Positions 18,172 to 29,200 of a stretch of DNA of 64,000 nucleotides are shown piece after piece (the stretch's first letter is position 1; each line of letters opens with the position of its first letter). The stretch comes from Ditibartonella apihabitans (lineage in GTDB: Bacteria > Pseudomonadota > Alphaproteobacteria > Rhizobiales > Rhizobiaceae). The position numbers and the translations under genes are program-made. Location of the stretch: the NCBI RefSeq assembly GCF_002007485.1, contig NZ_CP015820.1, forward strand, positions 2,234,501 through 2,298,500. Reading direction: 5' to 3'. The notes beneath the pieces were generated by a model that had not been told where the DNA came from, did no database searches, and was given only the letters and a program-made list of their open reading frames with translations.

Positions 18172-19608
18172 CTACACATTGAGCAGCAAATATTCCCGCT
18201 CCCAAGGACTGATAACTTCCATAAACGTTTCGAATTCTTGCCGTTTTATAGCGGCATAAGTGTTAACGAATGTGTCCCCCAGCACCGAACGTAACCGTTT
18301 ATTCTCGTCAAACAATGCCACCGCCTCGACAAGACCACGGGGCAAATCTACATGATCGGCATTAACAGTCTTTGACGACGGTTCGTCAGGCTTGAGTTTG
18401 TCGACAAGGCCGATAAGACCGCAGGCGAGTGATGCTGCAAGTGCAAGATAGGGATTGGCATCGGATGATGGAAGGCGATTTTCAACACGTCGCGCTTGAG
18501 GTGCCGAACGGGGAACACGAAAGGCCGTGGTCCGGTTGTCATAACCCCAATGGAGGTTGACCGGTGCCGAAAGATCCGGCACCAACCGGCGATAGGAATT
18601 GACATATGGCGCAAGCATCACCATTGCACTTGCCATATGCTTCTGTAAGCCACCCAGAAAATACCGGAAGGCTTCGCTTTCACTCCCGTCGGAACGGGTA
18701 AAAATATTGTTGCCGGTCTTCACGTCGACAATAGATTGATGGATATGCATGGCCGAACCGGGCTGGCCCTCTATGGGTTTTGCCATAAAGGTTGCATACA
18801 TATCATGCTTGAATGCCGCTTCACGTATGGTGCGTTTGAATAGAAAAACCTGATCGGCAAGTTCGATCGGGTCACCGTGACGCAAATTGATTTCGAGTTG
18901 GCCTGCCCCTTCTTCGTGAATCAATGTGTCGATTTCCAGACCTTGCGCCTCGGAAAAATGGTACATATCGTCGATCAGTTCGTCGAATTCGTTAACACCG
19001 GCAATGGAATAGCCCTGCCCGCCACCGATAGCGCGACCGGAGCGGCCAACAGGAGGTGTCAAAGGATAATCGGGGTCAGGATTTTTCTGGACAAGATAAA
19101 ACTCTATTTCCGGAGCCACTACCGGTTTCAAACCCAATTTTGTGTATTCTTCCACAACATTGCGCAAAACATTGCGCGGCGTGAATTCAACCCGTTTACC
19201 GCTCTGGTAAACAATATCGCAAATAACTTGTGCGGTCGGATCATCTTCCCACGGGACAACACTTAAAGTTGCAAGATCGGGTTCCAATCGCAAATCACCA
19301 TCATCGGCCGGATAATGGAAACCGTTGCCATCTTCGGGATAATCGCCGGAAATCGTTGCCATAAACACAGCCGAAGGCAGAGCAAGCGACGTATCGGACG
19401 TAAATTTGCTCGACGGCATCATTTTGCCGCGAGCAACACCGGCCTGATCGGGGGTAATACATTCAATGTCTTCAATACCGCGAAAAGCAAGCCACTCCGA
19501 GGCTTCGTGCCAATTTTTAACGCCATAAATATTCTTGAGATAAGCGTGTTGCAGCTTTGTGCTCTTATCTTTTGTCTTTTTTGTTTTTTTAAGGTCATAA
19601 AACACCAA
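18172..19608 (-). CDS. puuA: Glutamine synthetase family protein, gamma-glutamylputrescine synthetase type
   Basis: The 478-residue protein has the glutamine synthetase catalytic domain: VAPEIEFYLVQ, the EEGAGQLEINLRHGDP segment, GSAMHIHQSI, and the SRRLVPDLSAPVNLHWGYDNRTTAFRVP region with RRVENRLPSSDANPYLALAASLA. The variations and the N-terminal part resemble PuuA and related gamma-glutamyl-polyamine synthetases rather than GlnA. It heads an operon with a PuuB-like oxidase, which strongly suggests putrescine use. The alternative is another GS-like gamma-glutamyl amide ligase. No puuC, puuD or puuR homologue is seen nearby, though two aldehyde dehydrogenases occur at 37-41 kb. Confidence 0.8.
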   Translation of the reverse strand: MVFYDLKKTKKTKDKSTKLQHAYLKNIYGVKNWHEASEWLAFRGIEDIECITPDQAGVARGKMMPSSKFTSDTSLALPSAVFMATISGDYPEDGNGFHYPADDGDLRLEPDLATLSVVPWEDDPTAQVICDIVYQSGKRVEFTPRNVLRNVVEEYTKLGLKPVVAPEIEFYLVQKNPDPDYPLTPPVGRSGRAIGGGQGYSIAGVNEFDELIDDMYHFSEAQGLEIDTLIHEEGAGQLEINLRHGDPIELADQVFLFKRTIREAAFKHDMYATFMAKPIEGQPGSAMHIHQSIVDVKTGNNIFTRSDGSESEAFRYFLGGLQKHMASAMVMLAPYVNSYRRLVPDLSAPVNLHWGYDNRTTAFRVPRSAPQARRVENRLPSSDANPYLALAASLACGLIGLVDKLKPDEPSSKTVNADHVDLPRGLVEAVALFDENKRLRSVLGDTFVNTYAAIKRQEFETFMEVISPWEREYLLLNV

Positions 19609-20236
19609 ATTGAAATTTCTATGGTCTATAGATATCGGCTATCCAGTTTCAAAAATTCTAACGCCCACCGTCTTTTGTCAACCGGACGTTTATCGCTCCC
19701 GTCAGATTATCAATTTATCAAAACCGGATATAATCTATTCGTCCCGTCTTGCCCCAAGCTGATCTTGATCTTCTTATTTTCCCCCTGCCCGTCTTAAGCC
19801 TTGGCCCTACGAGCTCATATTACCTCATGGAACAAAGACCTTGCAAAGCTTTTATTACATCAACCTTTAGCCGATATTCCGATTTGCAAATTGGACGGGT
19901 TTTAACAATTTGGCTGCAAAATGTTATTTCAAGCCATTATCCGATCTTGCCTTTGGCTCGCCGGTTACTGAATGAAAACCCGTCAGACATAAAAATCATC
20001 AGTGCATAGCGCAAATTATGCAAGAGTCAGGTTTTCAACAAAAATCACTGGAAGTTCGAAGACGTTCCATTGTCTGAACATGGTTCTTCAGGCTCTTTTT
20101 AAGCTGTCAGCGCGGCTCTATTCGAATTTTTTTAAACCGTGCTAAGCCGTTCATCTCTCTTCTGCTTTTACGTAGATGAAAGCGCTTACGCAAAAGTGCA
20201 CTCTTTTTTTAAAATAACCGAAAAGCTCAGGAAAAA
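19609..20236. other. Spacer between puuA and tRNA-His
   Basis: No gene is seen in about 630 bases. The promoter of puuA must lie at the left end. Frames here lack ribosome-binding sites. No convincing terminator is seen. Confidence 0.5.
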
Positions 20237-20313
20237 TGGTACGGTTGGTGGGAGTTGAACCTACGACCTCTGGTGCCACAAACCAGCGCTCTAACCAACT
20301 GAGCTACAACCGC
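20237..20313 (-). tRNA. tRNA-His (anticodon GTG)
   Basis: The 77-base cloverleaf is complete with encoded CCA. Acceptor strands are GCGGTTG and CAACCGT, the D stem is GCTC/GAGC, and the anticodon arm CTGGT-TTGTGGC-ACCAG gives anticodon GTG. The 5' flank is T, so there is no encoded G at -1; position 73 is A and pair 1-72 is G-U, as in the alphaproteobacterial tRNA-His type that lost the otherwise universal G-1. The T stem GTAGG/CCCAC has an A-C mismatch at 51-63, which is unusual. Confidence 0.95.
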
Positions 20314-20717
20314 ATCGCCAGAATGAAACATTCTGACGGGTGACATACGGAAGATCGAACAATTTTGCAAGTGCCTTAGCGCATTTAAACTCTATTTATT
20401 GGTATTTTCATTGGATTTTTGTCTTCGGCGGACTGCAAAATCACTGAAACTTTTATTCCGCCCGCATAATGGCACTTATTAAATTGGCAATCAATGCGGG
20501 ATAAAACACGCCCAAAAAAGCCTCTCTTTTCTTTTATAGGGAATTTGCAATCAAAGGTTTTTCAAAACCGGATTTTCCCATTATTGCGGTGCTTTCTATA
20601 AAAACCGCTCCGCACTTTTCAGGCACTGCTTGGGTACTTTTGGGGAACCAAGTTTTTAATAAACTTGGGTTTATCCCAAAACCGTTTCACACTTTTGGGG
20701 AACCGCTTGGTGTGCCC
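20314..20717. repeat. Palindrome-rich spacer downstream of pyrD
   Basis: No gene is seen. The right part holds a direct repeat ACTTTTGGGGAACC (20636-20649 and 20691-20704, 55 bases apart), a hairpin CCAAGTTT/AAACTTGG (20648-20668) between them, and a smaller hairpin GGTTTT/AAAACC near 20558-20571. On the minus strand these follow the pyrD stop and may stabilise or end its transcript, though no clean T-tract is present. Confidence 0.6.
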
Positions 20718-21806
20718 CTAATCAGGGATTTTGCGGTTTGCCCATTCATCCAAAGACAGGTCGCGATATTCCCCTATCTTTTTCGCACCATCATTTTTCA
20801 TGGTTTCGAGCACATTTTTCAGAATGTGTCTGGCAAGCCCCGCACCCTCATAAACCATCGCACTATAAAGTTCGACAAGATCGGCACCGGCTTTTATTTT
20901 TTCGAGCGCTGTTTTCGCGTCATAAACACCGCCAACCCCGATGATCGGTTTTTGTTGCTGCAATCTCTTGCGCATTTTCGCAAGAATAATCGTCGAGCGT
21001 TCAAATAACGGCTTGCCGGAAAGCCCGCCCGATTCGCTGCTGAAGCTTTTATTTTCAAGACCTGTTCTGGAAAGTGTCGTATTGGAAACAATCAGCCCGT
21101 CCACATCCGAGGGGAGAAGCTCGGCGGCAACATCATCAAGCCCTTCTTCGGTCAAATCAGGTGCTATTTTTAAAAAGACCGGAACATGAACACCTGTCTT
21201 TTGTTTTTCTTCCTCTCTCGCCCCGCTCACCGACAAGAGCAACTCCTTCAAACTGTCACGGGCTTGCAAATTCCGTAAACCCGGTGTGTTGGGTGATGAA
21301 ATATTGATGGTGAAAAAGCTTGCAACATCATAAAAACAATGAATGCCGCGCGAATAGTCGAGAATACGATCGTCCGAATCTTTGTTCGCACCAATATTGA
21401 CCCCGACAATGCCCTGCTTTTTACGCTTGGCGAGCCGTTTATGGGCAGCTTCATGCCCCTCATTGTTAAACCCCATGCGATTGATGACAGCCTCATCTTC
21501 ACGAAGACGAAAGAGACGGGGTTGAGGGTTGCCTGCCTGCGGGCGCGGCGTGATCGTACCAACTTCGCTAAAACCGAAGCCCAAACGCAATATTTGATCG
21601 GGAACTTCGGCATTTTTATCAAAACCGGCGGCCAAGCCCAAAAAATTCGGAAATTCAAGCCCCGCAACATTCACACCCAAAGGTTGGTCATGGATTGCCG
21701 GCCTCGAACCGAAGCCCGCTTTCAATGCAAGGATGGAAAGCTTGTGGGCTTTTTCGGGGGAAAGGCAGAAAATCAACGGGCGTAACAGAGAACGATAAAA
21801 GTTCAT
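20718..21806 (-). CDS. pyrD: Dihydroorotate dehydrogenase (quinone), class 2
   Basis: PyrD oxidises dihydroorotate to orotate at the inner membrane, passing electrons to quinone. The 362-residue protein has the class 2 N-terminal amphipathic helix region ([26 protein letters not shown]), [14 protein letters not shown], the active-site [14 protein letters not shown] with the catalytic Ser, and [18 protein letters not shown] for FMN phosphate binding. Its start overlaps the stop of the DUF952 gene by four bases, so the pair is co-translated, an arrangement common in rhizobia. Confidence 0.97.
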   Translation of the reverse strand: MNFYRSLLRPLIFCLSPEKAHKLSILALKAGFGSRPAIHDQPLGVNVAGLEFPNFLGLAAGFDKNAEVPDQILRLGFGFSEVGTITPRPQAGNPQPRLFRLREDEAVINRMGFNNEGHEAAHKRLAKRKKQGIVGVNIGANKDSDDRILDYSRGIHCFYDVASFFTINISSPNTPGLRNLQARDSLKELLLSVSGAREEEKQKTGVHVPVFLKIAPDLTEEGLDDVAAELLPSDVDGLIVSNTTLSRTGLENKSFSSESGGLSGKPLFERSTIILAKMRKRLQQQKPIIGVGGVYDAKTALEKIKAGADLVELYSAMVYEGAGLARHILKNVLETMKNDGAKKIGEYRDLSLDEWANRKIPD

Positions 21807-22150
21807 GGCAATACCTCGCTGAACTCGAACAGGCCGTTTTCGTCAGCTTCGAAAGGGCTGACACCGACAACAGCTTCAAGCGATAAGTCACCATAAAGAT
21901 GAGGGAAAAACGCCCCTCCGCGAGACACTTCATAACGCAGTGCCTCTTCATCAAGCTCATCTTCATCAACGGCTACAAGCAAGAGACCGGTTTGGCCTTT
22001 AAAATGTTTGTTTGCTGTTTCTGTCACCTGCTCAGCGGTTGAAAAATGGATAAAACCGTCGGCAATATCAACCGCAGCACCTGAAAAAACACCTGAATCT
22101 TCGGCTTTTTTCCATTCGTCTTTCGACACAATCTTATAAATCAAGGCCAT
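21803..22150 (-). CDS. DUF952 domain protein
   Basis: The 115-residue protein covers a whole DUF952 domain: [20 protein letters not shown] at the start, [20 protein letters not shown], then [37 protein letters not shown]952 proteins resemble ADP-ribosyltransferase-fold proteins in structure, but no function is established. It overlaps pyrD by four bases (start within stop), so it is the first gene of a two-gene operon. Confidence 0.85.
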   Translation of the reverse strand: MALIYKIVSKDEWKKAEDSGVFSGAAVDIADGFIHFSTAEQVTETANKHFKGQTGLLLVAVDEDELDEEALRYEVSRGGAFFPHLYGDLSLEAVVGVSPFEADENGLFEFSEVLP

Positions 22151-22259
22151 AACTTTCGAGCCAATATGCTATTTCGCTGGAAATCGGAATCCATTGAATG
22201 GGAAATATTTTCATTCATCCCTATATAATGAATAGGAGAGTTTCAACCAAGGAATAAAA

Positions 22260-22655
22260 ATGTCGACTTTTCTTAAAACACTTGTTCTCGCATCCTGCTG
22301 TACTATCGGTTTGACGACAATCGGTTCTGCATCCGATCATCGTTTTGAATTTCAAAAAGTCGATGACGGTTATTTGCGTCTTGATACCGATACCGGCAGT
22401 ATCGACAAATGTCTTGATAAGGACGGGAAAATAACCTGCGCTATTTCCGGTGACGAACGCGCGCGTTACGAACAGGAAATCAAAACGTTGAAAGATAAAA
22501 TAGCCGAGCTTCAACAAAATAAAGCCACAACGGGCCTGCCGAGCAAACAGGATATGGATCAGGCCTATGACACAATGAAATATTTCTTCGACAAGTTTAA
22601 AAACGACTTTAAAGATAACCAGACCTCGCCCGACAAAGGTGCCGATAAACTTTAA
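22260..22655 (+). CDS. Secreted coiled-coil protein, unknown function
   Basis: The 131-residue product has a signal peptide (about residues 1-25, ending GSAS) and a mature domain beginning DHRFEFQKVDDGYLRLDTDTGSIDKCLDKDGKITCAI, with two Cys that could form a disulfide. A charged helix with heptad character follows (about 72-92, ERARYEQEIKTLKDKIAELQ), then a Lys/Asp-rich tail. The GYLRLDTDTG...C...C pattern recurs in rhizobial hypothetical periplasmic proteins. RBS is AAGGAA. Function is not known. Confidence 0.8.
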   Translation: MSTFLKTLVLASCCTIGLTTIGSASDHRFEFQKVDDGYLRLDTDTGSIDKCLDKDGKITCAISGDERARYEQEIKTLKDKIAELQQNKATTGLPSKQDMDQAYDTMKYFFDKFKNDFKDNQTSPDKGADKL

Positions 22656-22813
22656 TTCCTGAAAATTCTGCGCGATGTTTTTTAGCTTCTTGCAGGAAAT
22701 GATAATAAAAGTCTTTTCTTCCCGTTATTGTGCCATATTTTAGGATCGTAGCATAATCTGCATTGATTATTGTGAGAATTGAAAACGATCATGAACAGGC
22801 GAGGAAAAGGCTA

Positions 22814-23227
22814 ATGCTCAAAGAATTTCGGGAATTTGCACTAAAGGGCAATATGATTGATCTGGCCATCGGTGTTATTATCGGCGGTGCCTTTGGCGGC
22901 CTTGTCAATTCTATTGTCAACGATCTGCTGATGCCGGTTATCGGGCTTATCACAGGTGGCATAGACTTTTCCAACATGTTCATCCAGCTTGCCGGTCAAA
23001 AACAGACAACTCTTGCAGCCGCGCGCGAAGCGGGAGCAACAATTGCCTATGGCCATTTCATTACCTTGCTCATCAATTTTCTTATTATTGCTTGGGTGCT
23101 ATTCATTGTCGTTAAAGCAATCAATGCAATGCACCGTAAAGAGCAGCAAGCCCCTGCACCAAAGCCGGTTCCCCGTGACGAGGTATTGCTGACCGAAATA
23201 CGCGATCTGCTGGCTGCCAAAAAATAA
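22814..23227 (+). CDS. mscL: Large-conductance mechanosensitive channel
   Basis: MscL opens under membrane tension to release solutes during hypo-osmotic shock. The 137-residue protein has the full family pattern: [37 protein letters not shown], the first membrane helix, a periplasmic loop, the second helix (about 80-103) and the C-terminal [12 protein letters not shown] bundle helix. An earlier ATG at 22763 is rejected because the family begins at MLKEF and AGGAAAAGG lies right before ATG 22814. Confidence 0.96.
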   Translation: MLKEFREFALKGNMIDLAIGVIIGGAFGGLVNSIVNDLLMPVIGLITGGIDFSNMFIQLAGQKQTTLAAAREAGATIAYGHFITLLINFLIIAWVLFIVVKAINAMHRKEQQAPAPKPVPRDEVLLTEIRDLLAAKK

Positions 23228-23398
23228 TATTTGTAAATGCGCATTTTGATAAAGCGTGCTTTACAATAAAATTTGAAAGCTCATAAGTGCGATCGTTCAG
23301 GTATTGGAATTGCTTTGAAAAATTACATAAAGCGCTGGCCATTCGAGAAACCGGAGTGCGCCAGCCCGCTTGAAAACACTTAAAATTCCGGCTTGATT

Positions 23399-25960
23399 TT
23401 ACGAACGGCGAACGGGAAAAAACACTTCTACTGTTGTTCCCTGCCCCGGTTTTGATAGCAGGATAAGTCTTCCGCCAATTTTTTCGGCAAGCCCTTTTGT
23501 CGTCGGCAGGCCAAGACCGGTACCGGTAAAGACTGCATCGCCCATACGTCCGTCTTTTCTTGCAACCTGTCCATAAGGCTGAAGGGCGCGCGCCATTTCT
23601 TCCTCGTTCATACCGATACCATTATCGCTCACCGATAATTTTACATAATTCTTGTCTGTGGTTGAAAGATGAACCACAATTTGCCCGCCACTTTGGGTGA
23701 AACGGATAGCATTTGACAGAAGATTGAAAATAATTTGTCTGAATTCCTGCGCATCAATTCCGATTGCCGGTATTTTTGGCGGCATGGTAATACGAATGAT
23801 AATGCCGTTTTCGTTGGCCTGATTTTCAAACAATGCAACCGATTTCCTCAATTGCTGGATAACGTCAAAACTTGGCACCGAAGATTGACGGTTGTCTATT
23901 GCCTTTTCGCTATTTGTTTCTCCAGAGCGTGTTTTTTCTTCGTAACGCGATTTTGCCTTTTCAAGAAAGGAGTTTACAAGGGTCAATATATGTTTTCCGG
24001 AAGAAACAATATCGCGCAAATAGCCACGATAACGTTCGTTTTCGATACGGCCGAACCGTCCTTCCTGCATAATATCTGCAAAACCGATCATGGCATTAAG
24101 CGGTGTTCTGATCTCGTGGATGGTTTGTGCAAAAACCTCGTTATCATAAATTGGCTGGCTTTGCGCCGACACATTCGTCATATCACGCAAGAGACCCGCA
24201 TATCCTTTTTGATTGGAAAGCGGTACCAGCGTGACAAAAACCCGAATGTCATCACCAGACTTTGTTTGAATATCGGCCGATTGACCACGATTAAATAACC
24301 GTTTTGCCCCACCGCTTTTGAGTGCAGCAAGATAGTCGCTGATTGCTTCTTCGGAAGTCGTCCGGAACAAGCTTTTAAAAGGACGACCGGTCACATCCTC
24401 TTCATCATAGCCGGTAAGTGCCGATGCGGCTGCACTAAAACCTTCTATAGACCCGTCATTATTGAGAAAAACAAAGCCGTCTGTTGCTGTATCCAGCAAA
24501 TTGAGAAGGGAAGACCGTTCAGGCGTAAACCTGTTTTCTCCGGATAACTGTTCATCATGAGCTGTTTTATCGCCTTTTGTAGCTTTTGAAAGCGGCCGCT
24601 CCACGGCCGGCAATTGTAATTCGCTCCGCAAACGTTCGGCAATTTCACGAAAAGCCGAGCGTTCCGAACTATTCAAAGCCGAACCGGTATCTTGCTCTTG
24701 CAATGTTTGATCAGATTGATTTTCTTGGTTCCCAAGAGCCGTTTTGTCTGCGTCATCCGGCGCATTCCCCGCCAATAATTGCGAGTGAATTGTTTCGTTT
24801 TCGACCGGCTTTTCCGGTAGTGGAGCTAACTTCTTTTCGACAGTTGCAACAGGAGCAACATCCCGATTTCCACTCTCCGGATTTGGCTGCCTGTCGACCG
24901 AAGCCTTCACCATGCCAAAGCCGCGAAACCCGTCAAGTTTTCCATCAAGCGACAAAACGGGAAGACCCGACAAAGAGACTTCCAAATTCACGTATTCCCT
25001 TTTAGTTGGAAAAAGAACAACCACGTCTTGAAAGGCGGTGCATTGCGAAATTTTTTCTTCAAGTTTTAAAAAACCGGCATTCTGATATTCATTAGCAAGA
25101 TCGTCGAGCGGCCTACCAAGCAATTTTTCGGCATCGCCACCAAGATCGTAAAACTCGCGGGAAAAATTGCTGAACGCACCGTTTTCGTCCATCTGCCATG
25201 TAAAACGGGCCGGCTTTTCATTTGTCTTCTGATTGTTTTGACCGGCCGTGTTTTCATCTATAGTCGCGATATTGAAGCAAAGAACGAGAAAGCTTTGCGG
25301 CATTTCACTTAAGTGAATAGCATTGACCTGCACTTGTTCCCCGCCATTTTTCATCAAGGTTTTAACGGGTGAAAAACCGTCAATGGAAGAAAGAAAAATT
25401 TGCAGTGCATCGCCAAGTGGCTGAAAATTTCCGGTCTGTGCAAGAATTTTGTTCTTGTCACCAAAAATAGCAGCCGAAATATTATGGTCTTCCAGTCCTT
25501 CAAGAAGTGCTTCCGGATGAGTGACCAAAAGATTTCGATTTATATCATTTGCCGCTTTGCCCGACCTATTTGTTTTTCCGGTCGAATGAACTTCCGAGGC
25601 AAAGATAAACCGGTTTTGTTCGTCTCGCGCATTTTCCCCATGCGTTTTATTTAATGCATGAGCCCCGCCGGATATGAGTGACAGGCTGAAAGAGCGTGCC
25701 CCGCTTTTTCCGCGCAAATGAACCGGACGACCGCTTTTAATGCCATTTTCGATCTGGCGCTTGACTGCACTATCGAAAATTTCTTCCCGATCAAGCGCAT
25801 CGGTAAGAGATGAAAAGCCGAAAAATGAAAGAGCAGCACCATCAAGCCACAATAAAACCGATGCGTTGCGGTCAAGCACGAAAGAACACTTGCCGCTCAA
25901 AAAAGCGTTTCTGATTGTACTTTCAGATAGAAAATCCAGAAATGCCAAGGATTGCTCCAC
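23399..25960 (-). CDS. PAS-domain sensor histidine kinase, PdhS-like
   Basis: The 853-residue soluble kinase has an N-terminal PAS-like region (1-350), an acidic/low-complexity linker (about 355-430), a clear PAS domain (about 482-600), then DHp and ATPase domains. The phospho-acceptor is His615 in IHEIRTPLNAMIGFADIMQ, followed by GRFGRIENERYRGYLRDI, a sequence typical of PdhS/DivJ/PleC-family kinases of rhizobia and Brucella. The ATPase has FNLLSNAIRFT, DNGIGM (about 779) and GTGLGL (about 813). It lacks membrane segments. PdhS kinases act on DivK to control polar growth and division; the partner here is inferred. Confidence 0.82.
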   Translation of the reverse strand: MEQSLAFLDFLSESTIRNAFLSGKCSFVLDRNASVLLWLDGAALSFFGFSSLTDALDREEIFDSAVKRQIENGIKSGRPVHLRGKSGARSFSLSLISGGAHALNKTHGENARDEQNRFIFASEVHSTGKTNRSGKAANDINRNLLVTHPEALLEGLEDHNISAAIFGDKNKILAQTGNFQPLGDALQIFLSSIDGFSPVKTLMKNGGEQVQVNAIHLSEMPQSFLVLCFNIATIDENTAGQNNQKTNEKPARFTWQMDENGAFSNFSREFYDLGGDAEKLLGRPLDDLANEYQNAGFLKLEEKISQCTAFQDVVVLFPTKREYVNLEVSLSGLPVLSLDGKLDGFRGFGMVKASVDRQPNPESGNRDVAPVATVEKKLAPLPEKPVENETIHSQLLAGNAPDDADKTALGNQENQSDQTLQEQDTGSALNSSERSAFREIAERLRSELQLPAVERPLSKATKGDKTAHDEQLSGENRFTPERSSLLNLLDTATDGFVFLNNDGSIEGFSAAASALTGYDEEDVTGRPFKSLFRTTSEEAISDYLAALKSGGAKRLFNRGQSADIQTKSGDDIRVFVTLVPLSNQKGYAGLLRDMTNVSAQSQPIYDNEVFAQTIHEIRTPLNAMIGFADIMQEGRFGRIENERYRGYLRDIVSSGKHILTLVNSFLEKAKSRYEEKTRSGETNSEKAIDNRQSSVPSFDVIQQLRKSVALFENQANENGIIIRITMPPKIPAIGIDAQEFRQIIFNLLSNAIRFTQSGGQIVVHLSTTDKNYVKLSVSDNGIGMNEEEMARALQPYGQVARKDGRMGDAVFTGTGLGLPTTKGLAEKIGGRLILLSKPGQGTTVEVFFPVRRS

Positions 25961-26185
25961 CGGTTAAAGAAATGTTAATTCGATCTTTTACAGGAAAGAG
26001 CAAAAAGTTTCAAAAGGAATCGGTAAATATCGTTATCGGCGTTTATAAATTTTCGGCCTCTTACTCAGGCGATCAATCAAATATGTGCCGAATTCCGCCT
26101 CTTCTTTCTAAAGCTTATCAATCAATTCTACCATCTGAAACGGTGCTGTCCATTTTTTAAAAATGACGGGATTTGATCTCTAAAA

Positions 26186-26219
26186 AGCAAAAAGGTGCAG
26201 ACATTACTATCTACACCTT
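26186..26219 (-). terminator. Terminator of ftsK
   Basis: On the minus strand, AAGGTGTAGA pairs with TCTGCACCTT (one T-G wobble) around an eight-base loop and is followed by TTTTGC. It lies about 30 bases after the ftsK stop. Confidence 0.75.
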
Positions 26220-26247
26220 CCCGCGAATTGGTTGGTTCAACCGGTTA

Positions 26248-29200
26248 TCAAAATTCATGACCATGATTTAAAAGAATTTCACGTTTTCCCACATGGTTGG
26301 CCGGACCGACAATGCCTTCAGCCTCCATGCGTTCAACCAGCGTCGCGGCTTTGTTGTAACCGATGCTCAGACGGCGCTGGATATAGGATGTTGAACATTT
26401 TTTGTCGCGCATGACCACTTTGACCGCTTGCAAGTAAAGTTCTTCCATATTTTCTCCGGCGCTGCCGGCAGCCACAATATCGGCAATGGAATCGGCATCC
26501 TCAATGGTTTCCTCTTCGTCTTCGCCATCCGTCACCGTTGCAAGATAATCGGGTGTGCCTTGTGTCTTTAAATGTGCAACGACATGTTCGACTTCTTCAT
26601 CCGAAACAAAGGGGCCGTGAACACGAACAATCCGGCCACCGCCCACCATGTGAAGCATATCGCCCTGACCCAGCAATGTCTCGGCACCTTGTTCGCCAAG
26701 GATCGTACGGCTATCAATCTTGGAGGTAACCTGAAATGAAATGCGGGTCGGAAAATTCGCCTTGATTGTGCCGGTAATAACATCAACCGAAGGGCGTTGT
26801 GTTGCCATGATAAGGTGAATCCCCGCAGCACGTGCCATTTGTGCCAAACGCTGGATTGCACTCTCGATTTCTTTACCTGCAACCATCATCAGGTCGGCCA
26901 TTTCATCAACAATAATGACGATATAGGGAAGGCGCGAAAGATCCATTGCTTCTTCGTGATAAAGCATTTCGCCGGTTTCCTTGTCGAAGCCCGACTGGAC
27001 ACGGCAGGTAATGGTTTCGCCTTTTTCGGCTGCCGCACTGACACGCTGGTTGAAGCCGTCAATATTGCGCACACCGAGTTTTGCCATTTTGCGATAGCGG
27101 TCTTCCATTTCGCGCACCGCCCATTTCAACGCCGTTACCGCCTTTTTAGGGTCAGTAACAACCGGAGTGAGAAGATGCGGTATACCGTCATAGATCGACA
27201 GTTCAAGCATTTTCGGATCAACCATGATGAGGCGGCATTGCTCCGGTTTCAAACGATAAAGCAGAGACAAAATCATGGCGTTGATTGCCACCGATTTCCC
27301 TGAACCCGTGGTACCGGCAACAAGCAGATGCGGCATTTTTGCAAGTTCTGCAATAACCGGCTCACCCCCGATATTTTTACCCAGAGCAAGCGGAAGCTTG
27401 TAATTGCTATCCTGAAATGTCTTGGACTGGATAATCTCGCGTAAATAAACGGTCTCGCGTACTTTATTCGGCAATTCTATGCCGATAACATTGCGCCCCG
27501 GAATAACCGCAACACGTGCGGAAATGGCTGACATCGAACGGGCAATATCATCAGAAAGACTGATAACGCGCGATGATTTGACACCGGCTGCCGGCTCGAA
27601 TTCATACATGGTGACAACCGGCCCCGGACGGACATGGATGATTTCGCCTTTTATACCGAAATCTTCCAGCACACTTTCAAGAAGTCCGGCGCTGCGTTCG
27701 AGTGTTTCCTGAGAAATCACCGCACCATCTTTATGTTCCGGCTCCTGCAAAAGGTCGATTGAAGGGAAAAAATAAGAATCGTCACTTTGGGATTTCGGGC
27801 TTGGAATAAAAGCCGGATTGAGCGTGCGAAATGGCGCAGAAATTGTCGCTTTTGTTGCAATTGGCGCAGTTGTTGCAATTGGCGCAGTTGTTGCATTTTT
27901 CGTAGTTATCGCATTTTGCGCAACAGCTTGCGATTTTTCCTTTTGTTCGGGAGCCTTTTCTTCTCCGCTCTGCTGAGGCGTTACAGCCTGTGAAAGCGAT
28001 TGACCGGAGGCGAGATTGGCGGTTTTTACCGGTTCGATATCCTCGATAATTCCGGCAGATACATTAACCGTCTTTTGCTGCCCCGACGGGGAAATAGAAA
28101 CCGGATTTTGCGGTGCTGCTTGGGATAGAGTGACGCCAACAGGTTCACCCGTTTGTGCGTCACCAGCCGTATTCCCCGTATTTTTCTCGACACCCGCATT
28201 TTCGATAACCACTTGCCCCTGATTATTGAAACTGGTGACAACAGAATTGTCAGGCAATGGTGTTACGACTTGCAGAACTGGCGTTTCAGTCAGTCGGGGA
28301 GTAATTGCAGGACTGACACTTGATAAGGATACACTTTCCGTTACTGCTGTCTGGTTGACGATTGATTGCGGTGCCGTGTCAAAGATAACTGTGTTGGCAC
28401 GATCGGTATCCGCTATTTCAGGTTCTTCAACTGCCGCGTCACGCGCAACCGGAGTCGCAGCCGCTGGTTCAGTACTTGTCGGCTGAGTGACAACGGGCGT
28501 TACCGCCTGTTGTTCTATTTTATCTTCCGCTTTTTCTGTCGATTTTTCAGAAACATTTGTAGCTTTTTTCGGGAAACGGCATTCCAGCACCCGATAAAGG
28601 TCGGCAATGGATTTTTCCTCGACTTTAGCAGTGCTTTTTTCTTCGCTTGCATTATCCGCCATCAAACTCGAAGCCACAGGCGGCAATTGCGACGCACCCG
28701 ACATTGGCGCGCCATCAAGCGACATTTTTTGTACAGTTACAACGGGCTTCTTTTCAACGGCAACAGCGTTTGCATCTGTTTCGGGCGCAGTCATGTTCGC
28801 GCTTGTTTCCGGAGCGATCGTGTTTTCACTTGCAAGCGGCGTTTCAACCTGCTGCGGCTTGCTTTCATTTTGCGGCATGAGTGTTGCAAGATTTTCCAGA
28901 ATATCCGGCCCGCATTCAAAAAATGCCGAATCGGAAAGATAAAACGGCTTGAGATCGGCAGGCTTATTAATTTCGGGAACCTGTTTTTCGACCTCGCTCA
29001 CCACTTCTTGCATAGAAGTTTCATTCCGGATTTGAGCGGCACCACTATTTTGAGGACGCATATAAACAGATTTGACGCTGTAATTCTGTTCGATATTTTT
29101 GCGTTTGACAGAAGCAATCACCTCGTCTTGCAAGGAGCGAACTTGTGTCTTTCCCTGCTCCAAGGACGTGGTTCCGGCAAGTATCACCGGTTCTTTATTT

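Noticed and set aside
20589-21008. 139-codon plus-strand frame across the pyrD end
   Set aside because: Its second half is antisense to pyrD and the first half lies in the palindrome cluster; no start signal.
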